Shown here in pieces: positions 1 through 11,223 of a stretch of DNA of 64,000 bases. The notes under the pieces were generated by a model that did no database searches, had not been told where the DNA came from, and saw nothing but the letters and a program-made list of their open reading frames with translations. Position 1 is the stretch's first letter. Every line of letters starts with the position of its first letter. Made by a program: the position numbers and the translations under genes. Origin of the DNA: Pseudevernia furfuracea. Its lineage: Eukaryota; Ascomycota; Lecanoromycetes; Lecanorales; Parmeliaceae. The stretch spans positions 868,001 to 932,000 of the forward strand of contig JAIUPT010000021.1 of assembly GCA_022315425.1 (NCBI GenBank), given 5' to 3'.

Positions 1-1120
1 ATGCAAGTGTATCTGGAATGCTTGGCGCTGAGGAATTTGCAGCAACACCACCAAGCAGAGTAGTAAGTAAATCGCTCCTTATTCTCCCTTTCAGCCATTG
101 CGCTACTCATAAGAAAGAGGTTCCTAATTCAATTGTAGTCTATTCTAATCATCAAAATCCTGTACATCCTCCTCAAAAACCCGCGTAAAACCGTCAAATG
201 TCCGACTCCCCTAACTCATAAGCTCTTCAGAAAAGACCATATGGAAAACAGAAACGAAACCTCGTGGTCCTTTGAGCTTCAACACTAATGAGGGTTTTGG
301 TGCAAGCAGAATTATGCCAAAAACATTCACCCTGGATTGTCAATCATGTCTTTTAATCCCTCAATAAAATTTTGAGGACGAGGGTGTTGGTGTACCATCC
401 AGAAATTCCTCAAACCAACCACTCTCCAATGATAGCGCTCTCAACAACGCGATTAGTCTAGAGACAAACGCCTAGTCAGCTTCATCGCCACTCAAAACAC
501 TCCCCTCATAACCCAGATCCTTCCACAAATCAGATCAAAGCTTCGGGACAAATTGAATCATTGGCTATTGGTCCAAACCGTCCGTCCGCATACCATGCAC
601 TAGTCCAGCTAGTTCAGACCGTCTTACGACATCCTCAAACCCTCTCGGACTGGAAGGACGGTCCAATAGACTGTTGGTTCTAATATTGCAGCTTTCTACG
701 GCGCACGAGTGGGGACCTTGACTTAGGTGCAGTATATGACAAATAAATCTTCCAGAGTCACTGATGGAGCGAAATGGCCGCCCAGAGCATCAAAGACTTC
801 CAAGGGTCTTTGGCCAAGCGATCCTCAAGCAACGATCCAATGCAACAGATGTTCTCGAGACCGTCGGGTGCTGAGCCCAGCTTTTGAACGCTCAGAATGG
901 TCACGCGGTCGAGAGTGTCAGATATCCATCACGCTTTGATGTTTCCAGCAATAATACAATCTTAAAGCAGTAAGGCGTGGCGATCTTCAGCTTGGCAACT
1001 TTGGCTTGAGGGGTAGGATCGTGTGCAACCAAAGCATCCTTCCTTTCCTCCTTGTCTACAAAATTACCTCTCAGAAAAACTCATTCTCTTTTACACCAAG
1101 TCTCTTGACTTTCAGCAGCG
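1..1120. other. Intergenic or gene-end region, no gene I can support
   Basis: No convincing gene is visible. Bases 3-63 read openly (SGMLGAEEFAATPPSR) and run into a GTAAGT at about 64, so the left edge could be the end of an exon of a gene lying mostly outside the window. A possible acceptor TTGTAG lies near 140, followed by a short open stretch. This cannot be confirmed. The small open frame at 727-939 has no recognisable features. A pyrimidine-rich stretch at about 1030-1110 resembles a fungal promoter/leader in front of the relic gene that follows. Confidence 0.4.
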
Positions 1121-2471
1121 ATGATGAGTGACGATGAAGCCAGGGTTCCTTCTGATGTGCTTGATATCTGGCATGAAATGTACTGTACACTGTGCGGTGT
1201 ACCATTCCGTCTGTACGGGGACCGCCATCTCTACGACCTTGGAGACGAGCGTGATCCTTACTGGGCCAGCTATCAGGACCCCCATGCGCTTGACCTTGGA
1301 GATCTGCAGGATGATCTTGTCTGGGTCAGCTATTTTCTCGCTCGTAAGTAGCTGAAGCTTAAGTTCGTACGCGTACTATCTTGCCGGCAGTAGTCAGTCC
1401 GGATACCAAAGGGCACAACCACAGGCACGGGCGCAGGACCCAACTGTGGTGTGTCTATCACCGGAATAGGTCAATACGATCAGCGAGTAGGGCGCATCCC
1501 ACCACGAGGGTATGATATCAGGGATATCAAGAAACACCTAAAGCCAGTAATACAACAGAGGCTTTTGATGAACGAAGAAGAGAAGAAGGAGTGGGAGAAC
1601 TTTGAGTGTTTCTACAATCCTAAGTATCCTCTTGACCTAAGGAGTATTGTGTTGCCGACGACACAGCTAGTTGTAAACTTCAGAGACGCTTCAGGAAAAT
1701 CTATCAAACCCATCTATCTGGTGCACCCTCGCTGCTGGGATTATCCTTCTACAGCAACATGCACTCATCGGATCACCCACCAGGATATACCTAGATCTCA
1801 ACGAGTTGGGCAAGATATTTCTTCGATTACCCTTGGGACCTATTGGAGATAAATTTAGACCAGATTGGGTGACTGATAACGCCGGGCCAGAGCGGTTCTT
1901 CTGGATCACGGAGACGACTTACTTCGCAGCAGAGCCTGAGTGGCACTTTCTCGCGCGTGATCCTGGGATGGCTCTTGGCTTCGATGAGTTACTTACCAAT
2001 TCACCGCTCGCGTCTGCTGCCTCTATCTAATCTCGCATACAGTTCGCTGACGACGAAAACGATATCTTCTCTCGCCTTCCCGCGGAGGTTCTTACGGAGG
2101 TTCTTGTGCTTCTGTCCTCTGCATCAGTGTCGGACTTGTAGCTTGCCTCGAGGACAATAGTATTCGTTCACTTGAGTTCTAGATACTGGCGTTCTCGATT
2201 TGACTTCCCAAATGACCTTTACCATATTTCGGTGGCGCCAGCATTGCTGAGAACTGGTCAAGTGAGCGATTTATGTGTCAACTGGAGGCGTCTCTGTGAT
2301 CAGCTGCTTCATCCAGTGGGCGAAGAGTTGGATGATGACAGATCGGAAGCGGATTACCGCGCTGAACAGGAAGCTTGTGGAGAGCATGTCACTTCGACGG
2401 AGCGATGGGCGCCTAAAGGGAGCGTACCTAATTGATTTGGGAAGTACGGGCATTCAACAAACCTAGCGGAG
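1121..2471 (+). pseudogene. Decayed F-box protein gene with frameshift and two in-frame stops
   Basis: Broken copy of a fungal F-box protein. The N-terminal part carries a CxxC motif (CTLCGVPF); a GTAAGT donor at 1344 and a CAG acceptor at 1390 suggest an intron. Sequence then reads in frame from about 1451 to HPRCW near 1738, where homology-like reading continues only in another frame (LLQQHALIGSPTRIYLDLNE, about 1740-1800). In that second frame a TAA interrupts at 2028-2030 and a TAG at about 2139-2141. On both sides of these stops the frame still reads like a normal F-box protein: DIFSRLPAEVLTEVLVLL (the F-box itself) and then a stretch beginning YWRSRFDFPNDLYHI. A further frame change near 2400 leads to the end at about 2466. 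F-box proteins recruit substrates to SCF ubiquitin ligases; this copy is unlikely to make one. The disabled state is inferred from sequence only, and a sequencing error could explain the frameshifts but hardly both stops. Confidence 0.7.
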
Positions 2472-3392
2472 GCGCTCAACAGCCATTTACCGGAAAGCCA
2501 TGTAGCAACACGTGCTATAACTATAACATTACTTGGCTAGTGAAAATATTGTTTTGCGGAATTTCTTCACTTATACTGATCCGTCGCTATTGCCTAAAGT
2601 GCCTGACTCTCATAAGACACTGACCTAGGTAGCACGCTAGTCCCAACCTGCGTTTGCGACTTGCTGATTTCTACAAAACACAGACTCAGGAGGTACGGTC
2701 CGAGCGCGTCGCATTTGAATATTTGCTGTGACGTGAAGCTGCCTGTCCTGTGTATCGATAAGGCCTTCCTATCATGTTGAGACGGAAACACTGTCTGGCT
2801 GGATAGTCCCACAAGAAGTAGAGCTGCAGGTAGCAGGACCCCACGCTACAAACCGTCAATGCAATCAATGCCAAAGGGCAATCTGGCGCAATCGCCATCG
2901 TGTGCTTCTGCTATGGAAGCTATCCGCCATTCCTCCTCAACAGAGAGGTTCAGCAGAGTCTTCAAAGAGTTCCCTTAGGTGTAAAGTACACCCTTTCTTT
3001 CGCTCCCAGATCGATACATTCATAGATTAGATACATAGACTACTGTAGCCACGTGCCATTATTTTCCTTGATGGTTCCCACGATCACTCTTTAGAACAAT
3101 CGTGGATATTTTGACATCAGCTCCCCTCGTCCACGTCCATGAAAAAGTTGAACAACCGACTACCGTTCCCCAAACAAAGGAAAGACGCCTCGAGTACGTC
3201 GGGTGCTTTGATAATGCCAAGCATTTCAGGGCCGTTGCCAAGAGGAGCGGGCCGGTAACCGTTGGATCCGCGAATTGCCGGGCGATCGATGATGGAAAAG
3301 TTACATTGTCCATTGTCCAATTGTCCATGGCACTTTTGTTCCTCGATCAATTTGATAGCATTTTCGAGGTCCGAAGCGACCCTCAATGATCA
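2472..3392. other. Intergenic region upstream of the monooxygenase gene
   Basis: About 0.9 kb without a recognisable gene. Overlapping short open frames on both strands at 3059-3389 mirror each other and show no domain, so I treat them as chance. The last 100 bases before 3393 contain a tandem ATGATCAATGATGG stretch next to the chosen start. I see no clear TATA box. Confidence 0.5.
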
Positions 3393-5215
3393 ATGATGGC
3401 CATGCACCCAATTCAATTCCTATACTCCATCCTTCAATGGATCCTCGATACCCTCCTCTCACCAACTCCTCCCCCACCGAACGCCCACCTCAGTAGACCT
3501 CGAATAGCCATTATAGGAGCAGGCTTGACCGGGGTTTCGTCAGCTTCTCACTGTGTCGGTCATGGCTTCGATGTTACCATCTTCGAGGCTGGAGATGAGA
3601 AGAGCTTGGGTGGTATTTGGAGCGTTAGTCGAAACTCACAAAGCGGAGCTGCCTCCACTGACTAGTTCCGCAGAAAGTCAACAATACCTCTGGCCTCCAG
3701 ATTCATAGTATAATGTACCGCTTCCATCCATCAGTCAGATGGAGTGCTGGCTATCCGGACCGTCAACAAATTGTCTCCCAGATCACTCAACTCTGGAAAC
3801 GCTACGGTCTACAAGAACGCACCAAATTCAATACCCGCGTCACCTCTGTCACCCAGGACAAAGAAGGGCGTTGGATCGTCAACGACCCTTCAAATGGCCG
3901 CTTTGACGGAGTGATGGCTGCCGTGGGAAGTTGTGGTGATCCCAAAATGCCTCAGATGCCCGGTCAAGAAGATTTCAAAGGCGAAATATACCACTCTTCG
4001 AGGCTGGATGGAAAGACTGCTCAAGGCAAGAAAGTTCTCATAATCGGAGGCGGGGCATCTGCTGTGGAAGCGCTCGAATTTGTTGTCCACACAGGGGCCA
4101 AATTGACCTCCGTCCTCGCACGCTCAGAAAAATGGATCATACCACGCAATGCTTTTGTTGATACACTCTTAGCCTTCAACATATTCGGTCAAGAAACGAT
4201 ATTTTCTTGGATCCCCGAGTCCCTCCTTCGCATCTTCTTCTACCGAGATCTTGACGACCTTGCGCCTCAGTCCGAAGGTCTCTTCACAGAAACTCCCATG
4301 GTTAACTCGGACATCTTCCACCAGATCCGTGCAGGCAAGGCTGAATGGCTTCGTGGTGACATTCTCGGCTTCACTGAGACTGGGATCCGCTTCAATCATC
4401 GCTCGAAAGGAGTTCCTAAGGGCGGGCCCGGCCGAGAAAGCGTTGTGGAGGGAGACATGGTTATTATGGCCACTGGCTTCTCGCGACCTAGCCTGGCTTT
4501 CTTGCCGGACGATGTTTTCAAAGAACCTTACGCACCGCCGAATTGGTATCTTCAAGGTTAAAAAAACCCCTCCTGGCGATCCAAATGTTGAAAAAGGAAC
4601 ATACTAACACAGATTCTTCGTAGTCTTTCCACCCGAATACATGTCCATCTGTGGTAAGTGTTGTCCCTGACTAATATTCGACTTTTCCTCTGAGAAGCAG
4701 TACTGACCCCGAAATTCTCTAGCCAACAATTGTACGTACGTCAACGCGATTGGAACGGTGGGCAACGTGAGTGTCACCCGGCTAAAGAAGTTCTTTCCTC
4801 TGATTGGGTCTGAGGCATATTTCACGGCTGCCTTGCTCACAAGACTTCTCCTCGGACCCTTCAATTCTGATCATGAAGCTGACGCCAAGCTTCCTAGTAC
4901 CACATTGGAATCTACACGCGGCTGCTTCTCATGTTCCTCGTCGACCCGCTCGCCAGGCCGCAAGAGAAATGGATGAAGAGATGGATCGACATGACCAAGA
5001 CCATCAAGAGCCATGCGCCAACCGGAGCCTTCGACTTCTTCACTTACTCTGAGCTGATGTACTGGTTTGTGTTCTGCATTGTGATCAATCCTTTCAGGTG
5101 GAAGTGGGCACCGTTCGTGCTCTCGGGCGTCGGAAGCGCGTTACCGCTGCGGGTGGTGAAGAGAGAGGACTCGATTAGGAACGGACTGGGGTCGAAGAGG
5201 TATCGCCATGAATAG
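3393..5215 (+). CDS. Flavin-containing monooxygenase (FMO-like, FAD/NADPH)
   Basis: Predicted 501-residue flavoprotein monooxygenase, likely oxygenating N, S or carbonyl substrates using FAD, NADPH and O2; the substrate is unknown. Exons: 3393-3623, 3674-4556, 4624-4653, 4723-4766, 4898-5215. The reading frame is kept across all four joints, and a CTAAC branch site is visible in intron 2. Residues about 8-22 are hydrophobic, possibly a membrane anchor. The FAD Rossmann motif IGAGLTG is at 41-47, the FMO signature FKGEIYHSS at about 178-186, and the NADPH-binding motif IGGGASA at 201-207. The late FMO motif MATGFSRPS is in exon 2. A hydrophobic aromatic-rich C-terminus follows (FFTYSELMYWFVFC). 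Two internal exons are very small (30 and 44 nt). It stands alone, with no biosynthetic cluster around it. The first of three near-N-terminal ATGs is taken as the start; 3396 or 3402 would also fit. Confidence 0.88.
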
Positions 5216-5544
5216 AATCGGTGACGGATATGATGAGTGCATCATTCAAAGAATGGAGGCTTGGGGTGGATGATGACATGTCGAAATCAAAGCATCTCGT
5301 AACAGGCGTACATAGCATGATAATGATATCATAGACGATCAGCATACGAAAGCAATCAAACGATGAGACGTAGTATTAAATTGCTATTATTATCGAGAAC
5401 GGTCTATATTTACAAAGCAAAGCTTTCCTGTGAATATATACCTTTGTGCTCCGTCGCCAATATCGTAAGCTCTTATGCTCCATCATCTATGCCCGTATGT
5501 ACTTCGGTTGGTAATTTCCAGCCCAAACCTAGCACTCCCATTCT
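5216..5544. other. Convergent 3' intergenic region
   Basis: Lies between the 3' ends of the monooxygenase gene (+) and the SigF-like gene (-). It is AT-rich around 5330-5420 and should hold both 3' UTRs and polyadenylation signals. I see no gene in it. Confidence 0.6.
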
Positions 5545-6312
5545 TCACCCCTTCACCACATCCGCCAAACTCCTCTGCTCATTCCCGCCCACCATGTTCT
5601 GCTCCACCCAACTCACAGGCCAGAACAACCCGGCCCCGACCACGCAAAACAGCGTCGCCAGCAACTGCCACGCGTACACAAGCACGCTCAGTATCCCAAA
5701 CGGGCTCACAAACTTGACGAACTCGTTGACCTGATAGAGGTCGTTTTGCGACGCGATCAGATACGTGGTCGGGGAACCGTGATGCTTTCGGGGCACGAGA
5801 TGCAGCACGGTGACGAGGGAGACGCGCGCGGAGAAGAAGGGGACGAGCCAGATGCGGAAGAGTTGGGTGATGGAGACGTAGAGGATGAGGTTTCGGGCAT
5901 CGTACGCTGTCACGAATTGTGATTTCGATGAGCGAAATTGCCCTTTTTCCAATCGCAACTCCGTTCGGCTTCCTTCCCCGTGTCCATGTCTTTTTTTTTT
6001 TTTTGGTGGGGAAGAAGACTGGGAAGACGTACCGACGCTGTCCACGCTGATCTCGATCTTCGGACTCATGATCTTGTACCAGCGGTATATACACCATATC
6101 AACCACCTGCTGCCCTCGAAACTGCCGGTGCGGCAGAATGGATGCGTGAAGGAGGCGGAGGGCGTGAAGTATGTCTCGAGGGTTTTGCGTTGGGTGGAGG
6201 GTGGTGATTGCGTTAGGAGGTGGATTACTTGGGGGATCTCGGCTTCTAGAGGAATGTTAGTGAAGGGTGTTTGGGTTGTAATTGATGGGGCAGGTTTACG
6301 TGGGTCTTCCAT
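5545..6312 (-). CDS. SigF-like NTF2-like domain protein with C-terminal membrane segment
   Basis: Fungal protein of the SigF-like NTF2-like family, function unknown. Spliced product of 213 residues from exons 6312-6033 and 5906-5545 (minus strand). Joining them restores SVDSV-AYDARNLILYVS, typical of the family. The start MEDPRK is chosen because the conserved part begins here; the frame stays open upstream to 6522, where an alternative start could add 70 residues. Conserved features include FTPSASFTHPFCRTGS and GSRWLIWCIYRWYKIMSP in the NTF2-like part. A long hydrophobic C-terminal segment (SVLVYAWQLLATLFCVVGAG) suggests anchoring in a membrane. The intron at 5907-6032 is 126 nt, a multiple of three, and has no stop in frame. 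Retaining it would insert 42 residues rich in Lys/Arg, including PPKKKKR, partly encoded by a run of 14 A (minus strand). See findings. Confidence 0.85.
   Translation of the reverse strand: MEDPRKPAPSITTQTPFTNIPLEAEIPQVIHLLTQSPPSTQRKTLETYFTPSASFTHPFCRTGSFEGSRWLIWCIYRWYKIMSPKIEISVDSVGTSSQSSSPPKKKKRHGHGEGSRTELRLEKGQFRSSKSQFVTAYDARNLILYVSITQLFRIWLVPFFSARVSLVTVLHLVPRKHHGSPTTYLIASQNDLYQVNEFVKFVSPFGILSVLVYAWQLLATLFCVVGAGLFWPVSWVEQNMVGGNEQRSLADVVKG
5991..6004. repeat. Homopolymer T14 (A14 on the coding strand) inside the SigF-like intron
   Basis: Fourteen T residues in a row on the plus strand. On the minus strand they are A14 within the intron of the SigF-like gene, encoding the lysines of the possible retained segment. 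Run length may vary by slippage or be misread in sequencing. Confidence 0.9.
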
Positions 6313-6775
6313 GATGGGGATGCTGGTATATGGAAGTGAGAGACGCTGGATTGAGGATCGTAGGTCTTGTCGGGTGTGGAAGAGGCGAAGGGGAAGCGCT
6401 TTTTGGAAAGTGTCTGAGAGAGCTGAATTAATGCAATTGGAACGTGAGACGGTGGTGACGGGACTTGGAGTTTGGATTTGGAAGAGTGGAATTGGCGGGA
6501 AGCAGCAAAGCTGTGATCTCATCGAAACCCTGAAAAAAGAGCCCTAAAGCTAGAACGTTTACAGGACATTGTTCCTGAGAATCAACTGACAACGTGATGA
6601 TCAATTAACAGACGAGATGGATTACTTTCTTTCATCGTGAGATAGGAAGCGTGAAGTCGCGTGGACTGACATTTTGCCTCGTAAACACCTGAGAATCTAT
6701 ATTCCGCAATGTTTTACATAAAATAGCCAACCTTGGGACGATCATCTCTCTCGTCCCAGCTCTCCCTCTTTACAC
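6313..6775. other. Intergenic: promoter of SigF-like gene and 3' region of TM9 gene
   Basis: Upstream region of the SigF-like gene and downstream region of the nonaspanin gene, both on the minus strand. The first 210 bases are open in the SigF-like frame and are probably 5' UTR. Nothing else is recognised. Confidence 0.5.
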
Positions 6776-8884
6776 TCAGTCGATTTTAATAGATCCATAG
6801 ATCCTCTGCACAAACACCCAACTCGAGAAAAAGCCGATGGTGCCTACACACGAAATTAGCATCCCCATGAAAGGTCAGAGGATGGGCTATACAACTCACC
6901 AGTCAAGATAAAGAACAAGAAGCTAATCAACAGACTATACCCCACATAGAGGACCCCAGACGTGAAGCTTCCGAAGCTTAACTTGCTAATCCAATATAAC
7001 AGCGCATTGGCGAACACATAGAAGGCACTTGCCCCAGCCGTACAGAAAGCCCTCCACTGCCAGTGGTAATTCTCACTGCAGAGCAAGAAGTAGACTAGCA
7101 GGACCGTGACAGCAGCGCAAGTAATGATCATGATGCCGTAGCAAAGGAATAGGAAGCCGAACATGTAGTATACCTTGCCAAACCACATATTGTTCATGAT
7201 GAAGTAGAGCTCGACGAAGATGGCGCCGAAGGGGAGAATACCGACGAGAAGCATGGAAGGGATGGGGCGTAGGTAGGTGGTCGATGGTGGAATTTGGCGC
7301 GGGATTTGATTGACGCGAACAGGCGCTTGGACGGGCTGAAGAAACAGTCAGCACTCTGCGCTCCATGGAGAAGTCAAGAACTAAAGTATACTTACAGCGT
7401 GCCTGAAGCCTATCCAGCTTCCTGCAAAGCTGAGAGGAACACTAATGACGAACCAGATACCCAGGATCACGAGCATGGTAGTGAATGGCACCGCACCACT
7501 CGATCGCTTGGCCCACAGGAAGAGGTTGAGAAGGAAGAAAGTGGCGAAGACAATCCCAGGGATCATGATGGGCGTCATGGCAATATTTTGCTTCCACTTC
7601 TCACCGCCGAATGACTTGTAGACGCGCGCGGAGACGTAGCCACCGATGAAACCGAAAACTGTGTAGAGTAGAATCATGACGGTACCGAGAGACCCACGGT
7701 TCGATGGGGACAGGAAACCGAGAAGGGCGAAAGTGATGGTTGTACCGACCATGACAAAAAGCTGAGAGCCGTTGCCCAGGAAGATACTCAAGAGCAAAGG
7801 GTTCTTGGGCGTCCGGAAAACGTCTCCATGTACCAGCTTCCAGCCTGAATCTTCTTGCATGTCATTTTCGGCGTCGCCATTCGTGCCTGAGAGATCATCC
7901 AGGTTGAACGAGTCAAGTCTGTTGTATCGGGCAATGTCTTTCTTCAGTGCTCGCACGAGGATAGCTCCGACCATGCCTAAATTTCGGTCATTAGTCTCTA
8001 TGGGAGTGCACATGTTGAATAAAGGGTGTCTTACCGCAAAGGAAGACCACAATAACCGCTGAGTTCACCAATGAAAACCAGTGGATCCTCGGATCGAAGA
8101 CGTGAAGATAGCTATCCCATCGAGTGGCCCATGCGGTCTTCGACTCGCGCCAGTATACGCCGTAGGTCCAGGTGACAGGTGTGTCTCCATTCTCATCAAG
8201 CAGAAGGTGTTGGTCTGGGTTACCACAGTCTCCCTTCCCATCGCCTAGGTTTTTGGATCCACTCCTTGAGGATGGGATCACCAGGACGCCAACAACTCTG
8301 AATTTGTCGCTGCCAGCCTCATGGTAATCAATCACAATATCGAAGTGGTTGTTCAGCACTGCTTTCTGATCCTTATCCACCATCCCGAGTGGGAATCCTC
8401 GCAGAGTGAAGTCCGTTTTCGTCGAAGGGTCTGTGTATGGCTGCCCAGCTGGAAGCCCATCAATCAACCAGTTAAGATTGTAATTCTGCCATATTCTCCT
8501 GTTGACAAATTTTGCGCTTCGTTGATCAAACGACTTGTCGCATAAAGCTTTGCAGGTCTCGTTTTCCATCATTTTCAGCTCAAAAGGCGAGGTAAGTATC
8601 CGATCTCCGAACAATATGCTTCCCAGCGACTCTGATACATCTTTTGGTCCATCTGCGGGCGCGCAAAATCGGAATGCGGGATGATAGTAGTCGAATGAGA
8701 AGACTGAGTGTAGTTGGGAATCCTTTTCAGACAGTGCTGGTGTGAGATGGTTGACATTGAGCTCGACCCTGTCATTGGCCTTGTATGTGGTTGGTGCAAC
8801 GCCCGGTAAGTAGAATGCAGAGGCGCTGGAAAGGAAGAAGGCAGATATGGCTGCGCCAGAGGCAAGCAGATTGTTCGGGTACAT
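6776..8884 (-). CDS. EMP70: EMP70 / TM9SF nonaspanin (endosomal P24A-like)
   Basis: Endomembrane (Golgi/endosome) nine-span protein of the TM9SF family; in yeast and animals these act in endosomal sorting, adhesion and Golgi export of glycine-rich membrane proteins. Exons on the minus strand: 8884-8035, 7976-7396, 7335-6900, 6843-6776, giving 644 residues. All three introns (58, 60, 56 nt) have GT..AG ends and keep the frame. The N-terminus is a signal peptide (hydrophobic stretch ending near ASAFYLPG), followed by the luminal domain with family landmarks such as PGVAPTTYKANDRVEL and FDYYHPAFRFC. Nine membrane segments follow, the first at LVNSAVIVVFLCGMV, with SWIGFRHAPVQAPVRVNQIP linking the later ones. 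The C-terminus, FVQRIYGSIKID, matches the family's conserved KxD-type end used for COPI/Golgi retention. Of the yeast members EMP70, TMN2 and TMN3, I cannot tell which is the true orthologue; the symbol is by family. Confidence 0.93.
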
Positions 8885-10078
8885 CGTGAGCAGATCCCAG
8901 GCGGCTGTGAGGCATATAGTCAGCTCAGATATGATCCTGAGTGGTAAATTCTTCAATGTTTGGCAAGCTCCAAGTGGTACGGACCTGCCCAATCTACTAC
9001 CTGGGGCTCAGAGCCTGCTTCTGCGTGATATAGTGTTCAGTCGTTCTGTGACCAGTCTCGATTATGCGCACCAATATTAATGTAACGAATTTCAAGACTC
9101 AAAGGAATGACAAGGATTTGCGAATTGCGGGTCTTTGATTTGAGAAAGAAAAGCTGGCCTCCTGAAGCAAGCTGGCCTCGCTATTGGTTGGTCTTGCCGC
9201 CTCTGCCGCCTGGAAGTTCTTAGCGCTAGGTCTTGGCGAAGTTTTCTGCTGTTCATTTACATTAGTCCATGACAACAAAGATTCAAAGATTGGCATCAAT
9301 ACAAGGTATCACGAAGGTGTAGAGTGTTGTAATGTCGAATATTATACTACCATTTTGGCATCATGGGCCTTATGCCACTCCTTGTCCCACTCACATATTT
9401 TCATACACAATTGATACAATCACACCACAACATATGACCAATCATCTCTCTCCTTCTTTCCCCGTCTAATCCCCCAAATGCTTTCATCAAAAAGGCTTCT
9501 AGTGCTTCAAGGCCAGAACATCTTCTATGTCTTGTACTTCTACTCCGTCAAACGATATAGTCTGCAGATACAAAAAAGGTGAATGCGAGAAATGTTTTGG
9601 TCCGCTCTTCAAACAGTCTCAACTACAATTTTGATCTCGCCAAAAAAATAAACGAGATGATCGCTTCCGATACGTGATATATGAATCTCCCAGTATTGAG
9701 GGTGAAGGACTTCCCTTTTATTATCACCAAGACCTGCAACGATAGCATGCCAACCCACGAGATCAAGGTTCGAATGAACTTGTCCTTGAGGATTCTGTTC
9801 CTCTGGGCTGGTTACAAAAGGCTAGCTTGAGTTCTCGATATGAGAGTAAACAGAACATATCTTAGGACACACTGCCCTTGACTCTTATTTTCTATGCCAT
9901 TTGATGGCTACAAAATGTTGGGTGCGATGTCTCTGATTGCTGCTGTACATTTAGCTCCAGACCTATGAGCTATCCAACCCCGATGCGTGCGCAAGAATCA
10001 TAACGCCTGAGACGACCTCCCATCGAAATCTTGAGCATAGTGCAAGCCTAAAAACGTGAACGCATCCAGCAACATTGC
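8885..10078. other. Intergenic: TM9 promoter and NCS1 3' region
   Basis: About 1.2 kb between two minus-strand genes. It should carry the promoter of the nonaspanin gene at the low-coordinate side and the 3' UTR of NCS1 at the high side. Only short shadow frames are present; no domain, RNA gene or repeat was recognised. Confidence 0.5.
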
Positions 10079-11223
10079 TCAAACTAGCCCATCGTACAGT
10101 GATAGTGCTGATACTATTGTTTCATCACGCTTGCTGCCTTCCTTGAACTCAGCCATGTCCAGCGACCCATTCTCATCCTTATCCATCATTTTGAAGATCT
10201 TCCGGACGCGTTTTTCTGGAGTGTCTTCGTCGGCTGGGAGCTTGACCATAGAACCAACCTGTGACCTTGTAAGCTGATGCATACGGAAATTAAAGAATAA
10301 ATCAGGCATACCATCTTGTATATCGCTTCCACGATTTGCAGCATTTCATTGTAGCTTATCTCACCGTCACCATCGATATCGTAAAGCTGGAATGCCCAGT
10401 CCAGCTTGTCCTCCATCTTCCCCCTCGAGGTGACGCTCAGTGCGCATATGAACTCTTTAAAGTCGATGGAGCCTGATTTATCTGAATCGAAGACGTTAAA
10501 GACGTAGTCTGCGAAGGAGGTCGGATCGCCGAAAGGGAAGAATTGTTTGTAAATTTTTTGAAACTCCTCTTTCGTGAGCATGCCACTCGGACAATCCTTG
10601 AGGAACCCTATACCTCGTATTAGCTTGGATAGAATCTTGAGCGGGTAAGGTGTCATAGCTGACCCTTGTACCATTGCTGGAGCTCCTTCTTGTCGAAATG
10701 TGTATCCTTCTGAAGCTGGTTCAATTCCTCTTGGGACAACTTCGACTGCCTGATGAGGTGCGTCAGTAGGGTACGATTGGTTCGACATCTGTAACTGTAC
10801 ACATCGACATTGCTTTCGACTGTAAGGTATAGGAAAGGCAAGCTGCAAAAGGACGCTACAGTTGTACACAAGTATGATTTGTTCCTTCCTCAGCACTTTG
10901 GGAACGCCAAACCAACTGTAGTTTCTCCAAGCCGCTCTCTCTTCCACTGCTGGGTGATCAGGGCTGTGGACATCTGGGAGGGTTTGCAAGAGATGCCGGC
11001 AAGCGCGCAAGGCTAGGCGTGTGTGAGACTTTGTCCTCTGTCAGATGGCCATTACCATCTTGTATCCTTGCTCCATTACTGCAAAAGAGATTGCGCTGCT
11101 GAGGATGCGAGACTAATTTCGAAGAACTTTGGTCCACGGTGACACTGAGATAATAGCACAGCGCCGACCGCTCTGAGAAACGCACACATACTGAGAGCCG
11201 CACACCACTTACCGATTTCCCAT
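10079..11223 (-). CDS. NCS1: Neuronal calcium sensor 1 / frequenin homologue (EF-hand, N-myristoylated)
   Basis: Small Ca2+ sensor that in yeasts activates phosphatidylinositol 4-kinase (Pik1) at the Golgi and supports calcium tolerance. Exons on the minus strand: 11223-11213, 10749-10664, 10607-10312, 10258-10079, giving 190 residues, the family's usual size. Exon 1 is only 11 nt; joined to exon 2 it encodes MGNRQSKLSQEEL, which has the Gly2 myristoylation context typical of this family (usually MGKSQSKLS). The HFDKKELQQWYKG stretch is followed by the degenerate first EF-hand (FLKDCPSG). The three canonical Ca2+ loops begin DSDKSGSIDFKE, DIDGDGEISYNE and DKDENGSLDMAE. The C-terminus is SALSLYDGLV. 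Intron 1 is 463 nt, about eight times the local norm, but its GTAAGT donor and CATCAG acceptor are good. Only the exon 1 assignment is uncertain; the rest is very secure. It shares a 425-base divergent promoter with MED4. Confidence 0.93.

Noticed and set aside
1..190. Possible terminal exon of a gene extending to the left
   Set aside because: Only about 20 codons, no family recognised, and the splice sites are ambiguous.
5579..6106. 175-codon minus frame overlapping the SigF-like gene
   Set aside because: Different frame from the conserved NTF2-like sequence, with Arg/Pro-rich nonsense-like content.
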